The translations under genes were made by a program, and so were the position numbers. Below the pieces are notes generated by a model, which worked only from the letters and a program-made list of their open reading frames with translations, was not told the origin of the DNA and did no database searches. DNA of 40,383 bases, from assembly GCA_028713055.1 (NCBI GenBank), contig JAQTOX010000009.1:1-40383 (forward strand), written 5' to 3'. This stretch comes from Methylococcales bacterium (GTDB taxonomy: Bacteria > Pseudomonadota > Gammaproteobacteria > Methylococcales > Methylomonadaceae). Below are positions 1 through 8,114 of the stretch, piece after piece; the first letter of the stretch is position 1, and the number at the start of each line of letters is the position of its first letter.

Positions 1-82
1 TAAATGGTATTTCAAATTATAAACAGCGTGAAAATGACTTCTTCTATTTGCTTTTGATGGATTTTTAGCTTCTTCTTCCATA

Positions 83-110
83 TTGACACCAAGTAAAAAT
101 AAGTTAGAAT
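83..110 (+). promoter_or_regulatory. Putative sigma-70 promoter of tnpB
   Basis: TTGACA at 83-88 and TAGAAT at 105-110 are separated by 16 bases. The predicted start of transcription falls at about 116-118, on or next to the tnpB ATG at 117, so the mRNA may be leaderless. There is no Shine-Dalgarno sequence before the ATG, which fits this reading. The assignment is by eye from consensus only. Confidence 0.5.
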
Positions 111-116
111 TTTAGC

Positions 117-1361
117 ATGATTAGACTCAAAGCCTACAAATACAGATTGAAGCCAAGAGCGGAGCAAATTACTCAATTTGACCAGCACTTCGGACACGTT
201 CGGTTTGTGAAAAACTGGGCGATTGCACTGAAAGGACGCTATTACCGCCGTTTCGGTAAAGGTTTGTCTAGTCGTCGATTGCAAGACCAGTTGGTAAAAA
301 AGAAAAAATTAGCAAACTGTCAGTGGCTTAGTGACACCAATTCGCAAGCGTTACTCGCAGCATTGATGGATGTTGAAACGGCATTCAAAAAATTTTTTGG
401 CGGTGCAGGCTATCCCAAATTCAAAAGAAAATACGCCGCATGGCAATCATTTCAAGCACCGCAACACGTTGAAGCGACAAAAAACAAAATCAAATTACCT
501 AAAATTGGCTGGGTCGATTGCGTCATGCACCGCGATTTGCCCGAAGGAAAAATCAAAACTTGTACCATCAAACGCGCACCAAGCGGCAAGTATTCTATTT
601 CGATTTTGATTGAACAACAGGTTGGCAAGGTGATGCCTTGCATCATCGAAGAAGACAAAACCATCGGCGTTGATGTTGGCATCAAAACGTTTGCTGTTTG
701 TTCGGACGGTGGCGAAATCAAAAATCCACGCTTGTTAGACCGTCAATTGGTCAGTTTGAAACAAGCACAACGGGGTTTTTCTCGTATGAAAAAAGGCTCA
801 AAAAATCGCAGTAAGCAAAAAATGGTGGTCGCAAAACTACATGAAAAAGTAGCTAACGCACGCCATGATTTTATCCACAAATCCTCCTACAACGTAGCTG
901 TCAAAAACCACGCGACTACGGTGTGCATTGAAGATTTGCAGATTAGCAACCTAATTCGTAATCCAAAATTAGCAAGGCATATTGCCAATTGTGGTTGGGG
1001 GATGTGGGCAAACGCACTTGCGTATAAGCTCGCAGAAAACGGTAAAAATCTGATTCGGATTTCACCGTTTGCCCCCAGTAGCAAAGAATGTCGCAAGTGC
1101 CACAACAAACACACTGGACTGAAATTGTCTGACCGCGTGTTTGTTTGTCCTGTGTGCAATCACACCGAAGACCGTGATTTGCATGCCTCGCACAATATCA
1201 AGCGTTTTGGATTGCAAAAAGAATTTGAGGCGGCAGGTTCTGTCGTGACTGTAAAGCGTTCCCCATCTTCTAAACGCGTCAAAGCTCGTGGAGATGTGAA
1301 AGGGACTGATATTCTCAGTTCGGGTCAGTCGAAGCCACCACTAGAACGCGATAGCGTTTAG
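117..1361 (+). CDS. tnpB: RNA-guided endonuclease TnpB (IS200/IS605 accessory protein)
   Basis: TnpB proteins are RNA-guided DNA nucleases that use an omega RNA made from the 3' end of the element. This 414-residue protein has the family's usual length. The N-terminus (IRLKAYKYRLKP) is the typical TnpB helix-turn-helix start. The RuvC-like catalytic residues are all visible: D186 in GVDVGIKT, E272 in CIEDL and D354 in EDRDLHAS. The zinc ribbon has C325, C328 (CRKC) and C344, C347 (CPVC). The frame is intact, so the enzyme is probably functional. The stop codon lies inside the right-end hairpin, as is common when the reading frame overlaps the omega RNA. The next gene begins within about 75 bases, so the element sits directly at its 5' end. 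What I infer rather than see is current activity. Confidence 0.92.
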   Translation: MIRLKAYKYRLKPRAEQITQFDQHFGHVRFVKNWAIALKGRYYRRFGKGLSSRRLQDQLVKKKKLANCQWLSDTNSQALLAALMDVETAFKKFFGGAGYPKFKRKYAAWQSFQAPQHVEATKNKIKLPKIGWVDCVMHRDLPEGKIKTCTIKRAPSGKYSISILIEQQVGKVMPCIIEEDKTIGVDVGIKTFAVCSDGGEIKNPRLLDRQLVSLKQAQRGFSRMKKGSKNRSKQKMVVAKLHEKVANARHDFIHKSSYNVAVKNHATTVCIEDLQISNLIRNPKLARHIANCGWGMWANALAYKLAENGKNLIRISPFAPSSKECRKCHNKHTGLKLSDRVFVCPVCNHTEDRDLHASHNIKRFGLQKEFEAAGSVVTVKRSPSSKRVKARGDVKGTDILSSGQSKPPLERDSV

Positions 1362-1376
1362 TGGTTGGTAGTTCAC
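1335..1376 (+). repeat. IS right-end hairpin and probable omega RNA 3' end
   Basis: An inner stem AACGC/GCGTT (1345-1349, 1354-1358, loop GATA) is stacked on CCACCACTA (1335-1343) pairing with 1359-1368, with one bulged T. It is followed by TAGTTCAC. This is the layout of IS200/IS605 right ends: a hairpin followed by a short cleavage motif. In TnpB systems the omega RNA scaffold ends here, and the bases just beyond (from about 1377) serve as the guide. Confidence 0.6.
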
Positions 1377-1433
1377 ATGTATAGCTTCTGCACGCAGTGG
1401 ATTGAAAGTCCTCGTGAACTATCAAAAAACAAA

Positions 1434-2237
1434 ATGCTTTTTGCTGTCGGTGACATTCATGGGAATTCAAATGAATTAACTGCATTGCATGATGTTATTC
1501 GTCGTGAAATAGACAGCAACGAGAATTTTCAACACAGTGTCATACATCTAGGTGATTACATTGATAGAGGTTATGAATCTAAAAAGGTTTTAGAGATTCT
1601 TGCTAAGGGAATAGGTCGAGAAAAAGTAGAACAAATTTTTTTGTTAGGGAATCACGAAAAATATCTAATCGACCTAATTAGTCCAGAAGTAGAGCATGAA
1701 ATATACGCAAAATTAAATCGTCGTTTTAACACATGGTTTGGTAATGGCGGTCTTGAAACAATGGCAAGTTTTGGAATTGACAGTCCAAGAACAATACTTG
1801 AATCAGGATTTGTTGAAAAACTTCGTCGGAAAACCATAAACGTTTTAGGTTCGGATTTAGTGACATTTTTAAGCAAGCTCAAAATAATCCATAAAGTGGA
1901 TGATTATGTTTTTGTTCACGCAGGTATAAATCCAAAATTTGGTTTAGATGAGCAGAGTATTGAAGATTTGCTTTCTATTCGAACACCATTTATTCATTGT
2001 GACAATTGGGAACATGATTTTTGCGTTGTGCATGGTCATACGGTTTCAGTGCCATCTGTTCATGAACATCGCATTAGTGTTGACGCAGGATGTTATAGAG
2101 GGAGGATATTGTGTGCAGTTCAATTTAAAGACAATCAACTTCGCTTTCTTGCTGTAACAGAAGATGAGCAAAATTTTGTTAATAACTATCCTTGGTCTAC
2201 AAAAAGTGATGAATTTGTTTGGCAGTATTATGAATAA
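1434..2237 (+). CDS. Calcineurin-like metallophosphatase (PPP/ApaH-like)
   Basis: This is a metal-dependent phosphoesterase of the serine/threonine phosphatase (PPP) superfamily, likely acting in the cytoplasm on a phosphoprotein or dinucleotide. Counting from the ATG at 1434 (267 residues), the metal-binding motifs are GDIHG at 6-10, GDYIDRG at 40-46, GNHE at 72-75, HAG at 162-164 and HGHT at 200-203. The reading frame is open further upstream, to ATGs at 1377 and 1365, but those lie in the IS right end. I chose 1434 because it places the first motif close to the N-terminus as in the family. It has no clear ribosome binding site, so the insertion may have replaced the original 5' end. The 152-residue gene follows after 15 bases and is probably co-transcribed. 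The substrate is unknown. Confidence 0.8.
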   Translation: MLFAVGDIHGNSNELTALHDVIRREIDSNENFQHSVIHLGDYIDRGYESKKVLEILAKGIGREKVEQIFLLGNHEKYLIDLISPEVEHEIYAKLNRRFNTWFGNGGLETMASFGIDSPRTILESGFVEKLRRKTINVLGSDLVTFLSKLKIIHKVDDYVFVHAGINPKFGLDEQSIEDLLSIRTPFIHCDNWEHDFCVVHGHTVSVPSVHEHRISVDAGCYRGRILCAVQFKDNQLRFLAVTEDEQNFVNNYPWSTKSDEFVWQYYE

Positions 2238-2252
2238 AGGGGAGATTATTTT

Positions 2253-2711
2253 ATGAGTCAACGTTATCAAATAACTTTAAATTCAGGACGTGATATTTAT
2301 CTTGATCAATTATATCAATACAGAACGTATGCAGGATTATCGGTGGGTTATCCTACGCCAAGCCATAACGAAAAAGTGATTCAAAGGGCTTTAGAATACA
2401 CAAAAGAGAAATTATGGTGTCAATGGGGAAAACCATTTTTACTGATACCTACTCAAACACCGATAGATTTATCTGATGCAGAACGTGATAGGTATCTTAC
2501 ATATACGTCTGAAATGCCTTCTAAACTACCTGAAGTTGTTTGTTTAGCTAACTTTGAATCTTTCGAACCCGCAAGAGACAAAGCGGCAATGGGTTCGACT
2601 TTAGGTATTGTTTGGTTTCAAGATGGATTTGGTTTGCCGTCTGATGAAATCGTTGAGCAAATAAAATCAATAGATTGGGATAGTTCAGCTTTTGATCACG
2701 ATGGTGATTAA
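2253..2711 (+). CDS. Hypothetical protein, 152 residues, paired with the phosphatase
   Basis: I do not recognise this family. The start is well supported: AAGGGGAG at 2237-2244 is a strong ribosome binding site 8 bases before the ATG, and it overlaps the end of the phosphatase gene, so the two look like a two-gene operon. The protein has no signal peptide and no membrane segment. It is rich in Tyr, Trp and acidic residues, and ends in an acidic tail (DWDSSAFDHDGD). The central part (PEVVCLANFESFEPARD) and a later aromatic segment (LGIVWFQDGFGLP) suggest a compact cytoplasmic fold. It could be a partner or substrate of the phosphatase, but nothing in the sequence proves that. Confidence 0.65.
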   Translation: MSQRYQITLNSGRDIYLDQLYQYRTYAGLSVGYPTPSHNEKVIQRALEYTKEKLWCQWGKPFLLIPTQTPIDLSDAERDRYLTYTSEMPSKLPEVVCLANFESFEPARDKAAMGSTLGIVWFQDGFGLPSDEIVEQIKSIDWDSSAFDHDGD

Positions 2712-2758
2712 ATATGCTTATTAAACGTTAACTTTTATTATGTTTTGTTAAGTAAAAA

Positions 2759-3439
2759 TTAGCGTACATTCACGATATGTCCGTCATCCATTTCAGCAAT
2801 CCGATCGGCAAAACCAAAAATACGGGCATCGTGCGACACAATGACTAAAGCACGGTCTTTATGTACTGCAATTTCTTTTAATAAATTCATGACATTATGT
2901 CCACTAGCGTGATCCAATGCGCTGGTGGGTTCGTCACACACAATTAAACTCGGACTATGAACTAATGCCCGTGCAATTGCCACACGCTGTTGTTGTCCGC
3001 CTGAAAGCTGCGACGGAAACGATTTCCATCGATCACCTAAACCGACGCGCTCTAAAACCTCAATCGCTTTACGTTTTGCTACGTCACGTTTTACACCGTT
3101 AATAATTAGCGGCACGGATACATTTTCAGCGGCATTCAGTGCTGGCAATAAGTTAAATGCTTGAAATACAAAACCGATTTTTTGAGCGCGAAAACGTAAT
3201 TTGTCTTTTCCTTTCATGGTTGATAAATTTTCGCCAAATAATTCACACAAACCATCGTCTTGATCCAAAATACCTGCGATAACAGAAATCAGCGTTGTTT
3301 TACCACAACCCGAAGGACCAACAAGCATCATCAATTCACCTAGACCAATCGTAAGATTAACGGCGTTTAAGGCGATGACTTTTTGTTCACCAGTATCATA
3401 AATTTTGCTTAAATTTTCACAACGGACAGCCACATTCAT
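2759..3439 (-). CDS. ABC transporter ATP-binding protein (LolD/MacB/DevA type)
   Basis: This is the ATPase that would drive the permease encoded just upstream. From the ATG at 3439 (226 residues) it shows Walker A GPSGCGKT at 41-48, a Q-loop in VFQAFNLLP, the signature LSGGQQQR, Walker B LIVCDEPTSALD and a switch His in VSHD. The set is complete. The frame also allows a TTG start at 3445, overlapping the permease stop. I chose the ATG because AAGAG ends 6 bases before it. The family includes LolD, MacB and cyanobacterial DevA, whose systems use FtsX-like permeases and often a periplasmic adaptor. No adaptor (DevB/HlyD type) gene is next to it. The exported substrate is unknown. Confidence 0.88.
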   Translation of the reverse strand: MNVAVRCENLSKIYDTGEQKVIALNAVNLTIGLGELMMLVGPSGCGKTTLISVIAGILDQDDGLCELFGENLSTMKGKDKLRFRAQKIGFVFQAFNLLPALNAAENVSVPLIINGVKRDVAKRKAIEVLERVGLGDRWKSFPSQLSGGQQQRVAIARALVHSPSLIVCDEPTSALDHASGHNVMNLLKEIAVHKDRALVIVSHDARIFGFADRIAEMDDGHIVNVR

Positions 3440-3441
3440 AA

Positions 3442-4602
3442 TCAACTCTTAAACACAATGGCGGGTTCTAAACGCATCACTTTTATGATGCTTATGAACG
3501 CAGCAAACATACAAATCAAACTTACGCCCGTGCCGCTAAACACCAACAATTGCCACGGAAATTTAAATGCCAAAATCGAATGCCGCATTGCAAAACCAAA
3601 TAATGCTGTTAAACCTACACCCATTCCATAACCGATGCTACCAGCGACTAACGCTTGTAATAAAATCATTCGTAACAACGTTCCGTTGCTTGCCCCCATC
3701 GCTTTTAACACGCCGAATTGGCGAATGTTGTCGAGCGTAAAATTGTAAAACGTTTGCCCTGCAATCGCCGCCCCGACAATGAAACCAAGTAAAACCGACA
3801 CGCCAAAGTTAATCGGAATCCCCGTGTTTTTCATAAGATACCAAAACGTTAAATCCATAAATTCTTGGCGTGTGTATGCCGCCAAACCTGTATTCGCGTG
3901 AATGCGTTGTGTTAATTCGTGTAAATCTTGCCCCGGTTTTGCCTTTACCAACACAAACGACAATTGCTTGCGCTCACTTGGTGCATAATTTTTGGCACGT
4001 GAATAAGTCGTGTAAATAACCGGCTGTGATTGAAACGTACGGGTAACTTTGGCAATCCCAACCACAATGGCACGACGATCATTGAGTTCTAAATTATCCC
4101 CGACTTTGAGCGGGATTTTTTTTCCACCCGCGACGAGTGCAGGTTTGGCAAGTTTTTCAGATGCGCCATCAATATCGACAATCACGCCATCGCTACGACG
4201 TAAATCTTCCACTTTTCCTTCGAGTAATATCGGAGGCGCACCAATCAAGGTTGTATCGTCTAGCCCGATGACGTTGCAATTTTGAAACGTTCCGTCCGAC
4301 ATTCTGGCTTTTAACATCCCTTTATATAACGGCATCGCCCATTCAATTCCAGAAATTCCGCGTACACGATAAAGTTCTGTTTCTTGTAGCGGTTTAACAT
4401 CATCAATAAACTGCACTTTCGTATCCATCACCCAAACATCTGGTAAGCCTAAATCGGTAATAAAACTGTAAGAGCGGGCAATAAAACCCGTAAAAATTGC
4501 GGGTTGTTGGGTCATAATTAACGACGCAAATGTCAAACCTATCACAATACCGATGTATTTCCCCGTGTCACCCATTAACATTTTTATAGCGATGTAATTC
4601 AT
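3442..4602 (-). CDS. ABC transporter permease, DevC/FtsX-like
   Basis: This is the membrane subunit partnering the downstream ATPase. The 386-residue protein has one N-terminal membrane segment (about residues 16-35, GIVIGLTFASLIM), a long extracytoplasmic domain (about 40-260), and three C-terminal membrane segments. The C-terminal part, with the FtsX-type signature NIRQFGVLKAMGAS, is typical of MacB/LolC/DevC permeases. It starts two bases after the recB stop codon, with GGAGTG inside the end of recB as the probable ribosome binding site, so its translation is probably coupled to recB. DevC is the best family match by length and layout. A role in lipoprotein or lipid export would be inference only. 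Confidence 0.85.
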   Translation of the reverse strand: MNYIAIKMLMGDTGKYIGIVIGLTFASLIMTQQPAIFTGFIARSYSFITDLGLPDVWVMDTKVQFIDDVKPLQETELYRVRGISGIEWAMPLYKGMLKARMSDGTFQNCNVIGLDDTTLIGAPPILLEGKVEDLRRSDGVIVDIDGASEKLAKPALVAGGKKIPLKVGDNLELNDRRAIVVGIAKVTRTFQSQPVIYTTYSRAKNYAPSERKQLSFVLVKAKPGQDLHELTQRIHANTGLAAYTRQEFMDLTFWYLMKNTGIPINFGVSVLLGFIVGAAIAGQTFYNFTLDNIRQFGVLKAMGASNGTLLRMILLQALVAGSIGYGMGVGLTALFGFAMRHSILAFKFPWQLLVFSGTGVSLICMFAAFISIIKVMRLEPAIVFKS

Positions 4603-4604
4603 GT

Positions 4605-7600
4605 TTACACTCCATTAAATAGATTCGCCAAGGTCACAATTTTTTCGCTCGCTGGTTTCGTTTCATAAACACCACGCAACGGCAAATCTGGTTGCATTCC
4701 ACGCACAAACAAATAGCGTACACCGCCAAAATGTTTTTCGATGTCATAATCCTGCAAACGACTTTGTAAATATCGATGCAACACTACGCTATAAAGCCAA
4801 TACTGCAAACCGTAATTATGTTCACGCATCGCATCTAACAAAGTTTCAGGCCGATAATCGGGTAAATAATTCGTTTTATAATCCATGACGTAATAGCGAT
4901 TTTCATACACGCAAATTAAATCAATAACGCCCGTCAAATAGCCGTTAATCATTTTACTATCCAATGACTGATAACTTGGTTCGTCCGTTAAAATGCGATT
5001 TATTTCGTCAGTGTGGATTTTTTGCGTCGCCAAATAAAACGGCATTTCTTTTAAACAATCTGATTCAGATAAATTCATCAAACAAAAATTCGTGTCGTTT
5101 TCAGACAACGGTGTTTGAACGACAGTTTGTAAAAGTTCATTTAAAATTTCGGGACGTGCCACTTTCAAACCGTAACGCAAACAGGCTTTATCTCGTATTG
5201 CCGAAATATCGAGGTTATGTGCTAAATCAGCAAAAGAAAATGTTTCTAATAAGTCATGCACCACATTTCCTGTGTGTGTACCGTGTGGTAATTCGAAATC
5301 CCCCCCGCCCCCCTTTTCAAGGGGGGAGAAAGTCGCATTTTCTTGTGCTTTGTCTTCGGGTAAATCTGGCGTAAATGTTCGACTCAACGCCGAAAGCGCG
5401 GTGTAACTACTCATTTGCCACGGACTAAAACGTAAATCACGGTGGCGCGTTTGATGATGAAAAATGTCTTTTTTAATTTCGGGCGAATAATGACCTTCTG
5501 GTTTTTCACGCTTAAACAAACATTCGTAATCAAAACAATCCGACATTGTGCGTTTCAAATCAGCAAACGTGTTTTGCTGGGCAGCAGCATCTTTTTCAGC
5601 GAAATTAAACAAATGCGCCATTGCCGAATTATTCGCTGCCTTTTCGGTTCGTACGTTTGCCCACGCCACATAACAACGGTATTTTGCTCGTGTTACGGCA
5701 ACATAAAACATTCTGGCATCTTCAGCACGTTGTTCTTTCAACGCTAATGCGCGATGTTTTTCAAAATTTTCTGAACCCAAATCGACACACATTTTTTCAT
5801 TGATATGACATTCCGCACGGTCGTTGTTCCACAATTCACTTGGCATCCAAAGTGATATGCAAAAAACAATCGGGTATTCCAACCCTTTCGATTTGTGCAT
5901 TGTGACAATGTTTACCGCATCTTCATCACTTTCGAGACGCAATTGTTGCGTATCACCACTCCCACTTTTTTTTGCTAACGCATTCGTAATTGAAACACGT
6001 AACCAATCCAAGGTTTTTTGTGGTGACAAATGTTCGTCGAGTGCGGCTTCTTGTAACAGTTCCAAAAGGTGATGAATGTTGGTCAATTCACGTTCGGCGA
6101 GATGCGTTTTTGCTAATTGGCTAGTGACATGTTCCATTGCTAAAAACGAGTGCATCATCGCCATTAACCCCATTTTTTGCCACTGCTCGTGATAATTTAA
6201 AAACTTTGCAAGCCACGAATCCAGCGCATTTTCGTCGTTGATGATGTTGTAAAATGCTTGTCCATGCGGAACACTGGCAAACCATAAAACGTCAGCAAGT
6301 GCATTTTTTAACGCTTCAATATCGGTCGGATTAGAAATTGCGTTTAACAATGTGAAGAGATGTTTGGCTTCAGTGGATGCAAAAACCGATTCTGTACTAT
6401 TCAAAACCGATGGCACACCAGCATCACGCAACACAGTTTGAAAGGCTTTAGCCTGTTTATTTTTGCGGACTAAAATCGCAATATCTTTCGGTTTTAAAGG
6501 TCTGCTTCCATGCTCTTGCATCAAAGAATAATTGCTTTGCAGCAATTTCAGAATTTCTTCTACAACGGCAAAACACACAGACGTTTCGACGGTTTTATTT
6601 GTGCCGCTGTGCGCTGTCCAAGAATCTCCGGAATTTGGCGGCACTAAATGCCATAACATCAACGGCGGTAATGGTTTTTCTTCAAAATAAATCGCCCCAT
6701 TTTCATGTGAATTTGCGGCAGACACATTGTTAAATTCTAATTCTTTAATCAAAAACGCATTATCACGTTGAAATAAACGATTTATTGCCTCGACTAAATT
6801 CGGATGTGAACGCCAATTTTGTGCCAGCGTGAATGAGGCTGCCGCACTGTTTTTTGCGTCTAAATATGAATAAATATCCGCGCCACGAAATTTATAAATT
6901 GCTTGTTTGGGATCACCAATTAAATACAAATACTGGGTTTCGGCGGCGAAAAGCGTTTTGAAAATAAACCATTGACTGTCGTCGGTATCTTGAAATTCAT
7001 CGATAAGCGCGACTGTAAAACGCGCTCGTAATTCCTGAACTAATTGTTCTGATTTGTTTTCACCACGTAAGGCTTCATCGAGGCGAATGATTAAGTGGTC
7101 GAATGTTAAAGCGTTGCGTTGCAATAAACGTTGGTCAATTTCGCGTCGCAAGGTTTCAACTAATTCACGACGCAACATCACGCTGCACTGATCGAAGGTG
7201 ATTTTTAAATTATCAAAAATGGTTGTGTCGATTCCTAATTCTGTAATGAAAGCGTCTTGTTTTGGTTTGCGAATTTTCGTGCCATTTATTGCGCCGAAAA
7301 TTCCGCCTCCAGTTAAAAAATCGAGTTGGTTTGCTTTAATGTGTGTACTTTCACCGTTTAACCACGCTTGCACGGCGATGAAATGTTTGTCGATGTCTTT
7401 TTTGAATTTACCTTCTGAAAAGGCTTGTTGCAACGATTCTCTACAATGGTTTAATTCAGCGAGTGCAATTTTTGAAAGCGTTTTCAACTTCACCAATAAA
7501 TCATTAACTGTTTCGAGTTTTGATGGATACACCGTGATGTGATGCCCGATGCCTTTAATGCTTTCGAATAATTTATCAGGCGTGTTGTATTTCGCCGTTA

Positions 7601-8114
7601 AAATCGCAGCTTCCCACGCATTGCGCTCGTAGATGTTTTTTCGCCAAAAATCGTCCGTACAACCTTGGGTGATTTGTGCTAAATCGTTAGTAAGTTCTGC
7701 ATTGAAAAGTTGTCCACTTTCGAGTGCGTGTTCACGTAATACTTTTTGGCAAAAACTATGAATGGTAAAAATACTGGCTTGGTCGATGGTTAATAATGCA
7801 GTTTGTAGACGTTTTTCGATTTCATTTTTTTCAATCGGCAACGAATTGAGCCAATCGAAAAGTTCATTTTCTCCACTCTTTAAAGCCCGTTTCGCGTCAA
7901 CTAACCTTAAACGTACACGCTCTTTGAGTTCTTCAGTTGCCGCTTTGGTGAAGGTGACGACCAAAATTTTTTCAATGGGTAAATTTTGCTCAACTACAAA
8001 ACGTAACACCAACATTGCTAATGTGTAGGTTTTTCCAGTGCCTGCGCTGGCTTCAATAAGATTTATGCCATTTTTTAATGGTGTATTAAGTGCGTCGAAA
8101 CAATTCGTTTTCAT
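4605..8114 (-). CDS. recB: Exodeoxyribonuclease V subunit beta (RecB helicase-nuclease)
   Basis: RecB is the 3'-to-5' helicase and nuclease of RecBCD, which processes double-strand breaks for recombination and degrades foreign linear DNA. The 1169-residue protein is close to the usual length (about 1180). Walker A is EASAGTGKT at 21-29; the UvrD-type motifs VVTFTKAATEELKERV, ALIDEFQDTD, LIGDPKQAIYKFRG, NWRSHPNL, VTMHKSKGLEYP and FYVAVTRAK follow in order. The C-terminal nuclease domain has GNVVHDLLE, GVIDLI and the catalytic VMDYKTN. Between helicase and nuclease there is an odd insertion, SPLEKGGGG, encoded by a GC-rich palindromic repeat that keeps the frame. recC and recD are not in the window. 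It leads an apparent operon with the ABC genes. I see no clear ribosome binding site before the ATG. Confidence 0.95.
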   Translation of the reverse strand: MKTNCFDALNTPLKNGINLIEASAGTGKTYTLAMLVLRFVVEQNLPIEKILVVTFTKAATEELKERVRLRLVDAKRALKSGENELFDWLNSLPIEKNEIEKRLQTALLTIDQASIFTIHSFCQKVLREHALESGQLFNAELTNDLAQITQGCTDDFWRKNIYERNAWEAAILTAKYNTPDKLFESIKGIGHHITVYPSKLETVNDLLVKLKTLSKIALAELNHCRESLQQAFSEGKFKKDIDKHFIAVQAWLNGESTHIKANQLDFLTGGGIFGAINGTKIRKPKQDAFITELGIDTTIFDNLKITFDQCSVMLRRELVETLRREIDQRLLQRNALTFDHLIIRLDEALRGENKSEQLVQELRARFTVALIDEFQDTDDSQWFIFKTLFAAETQYLYLIGDPKQAIYKFRGADIYSYLDAKNSAAASFTLAQNWRSHPNLVEAINRLFQRDNAFLIKELEFNNVSAANSHENGAIYFEEKPLPPLMLWHLVPPNSGDSWTAHSGTNKTVETSVCFAVVEEILKLLQSNYSLMQEHGSRPLKPKDIAILVRKNKQAKAFQTVLRDAGVPSVLNSTESVFASTEAKHLFTLLNAISNPTDIEALKNALADVLWFASVPHGQAFYNIINDENALDSWLAKFLNYHEQWQKMGLMAMMHSFLAMEHVTSQLAKTHLAERELTNIHHLLELLQEAALDEHLSPQKTLDWLRVSITNALAKKSGSGDTQQLRLESDEDAVNIVTMHKSKGLEYPIVFCISLWMPSELWNNDRAECHINEKMCVDLGSENFEKHRALALKEQRAEDARMFYVAVTRAKYRCYVAWANVRTEKAANNSAMAHLFNFAEKDAAAQQNTFADLKRTMSDCFDYECLFKREKPEGHYSPEIKKDIFHHQTRHRDLRFSPWQMSSYTALSALSRTFTPDLPEDKAQENATFSPLEKGGGGDFELPHGTHTGNVVHDLLETFSFADLAHNLDISAIRDKACLRYGLKVARPEILNELLQTVVQTPLSENDTNFCLMNLSESDCLKEMPFYLATQKIHTDEINRILTDEPSYQSLDSKMINGYLTGVIDLICVYENRYYVMDYKTNYLPDYRPETLLDAMREHNYGLQYWLYSVVLHRYLQSRLQDYDIEKHFGGVRYLFVRGMQPDLPLRGVYETKPASEKIVTLANLFNGV
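5295..5332 (+). repeat. GC-rich palindromic repeat, copy A, inside recB
   Basis: A run of C (about 5300-5313, broken by one G) is followed by TTTTCAA and GGGGGG (5321-5326), then AGAAAG. It can fold as a six-base C/G stem with a short loop. The composition is unlike the AT-rich coding sequence around it. It matches the plan of the two copies near 38.5 kb. On the recB strand it reads SPLEKGGGG without breaking the frame. Confidence 0.75.

Larger units (their letters stand above)
83..1376 (+). mobile_element. IS200/IS605-family element carrying only tnpB
   Basis: The element consists of tnpB plus a right-end hairpin. The right end is most likely the TTCAC at 1372-1376, just after the hairpin at 1335-1368. 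No tnpA (Y1 transposase) is present in the window, as in IS1341-like or non-autonomous elements. The left end could not be fixed: the 5' limit given here is only the tnpB promoter, and the true end lies at or upstream of it. There is no target duplication to look for, since this family inserts without one. Confidence 0.6.

Noticed and set aside
1370..1421. TAGTTCAC/GTGAACTA inverted repeat (1369-1376, 1414-1421) as the IS terminal hairpin
   Set aside because: The loop is 37 bases, too long for a right-end hairpin, and a much better stem lies at 1335-1368.
1365..1433. Upstream starts for the phosphatase (ATG at 1365 or 1377)
   Set aside because: They lie in or at the edge of the IS right end and add residues with no family match. 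The ATG at 1434 gives the expected N-terminus, though its ribosome binding site is poor.
2712..2758. Terminator between the 152-residue gene and the ABC ATPase gene
   Set aside because: Only a five-base TTAAC/GTTAA pairing is visible, too weak to call.
4964..5374. Long plus-strand reading frame inside recB
   Set aside because: It is antisense to a clear recB with all helicase motifs. The proline-rich piece in it is only the palindromic repeat read on the other strand.
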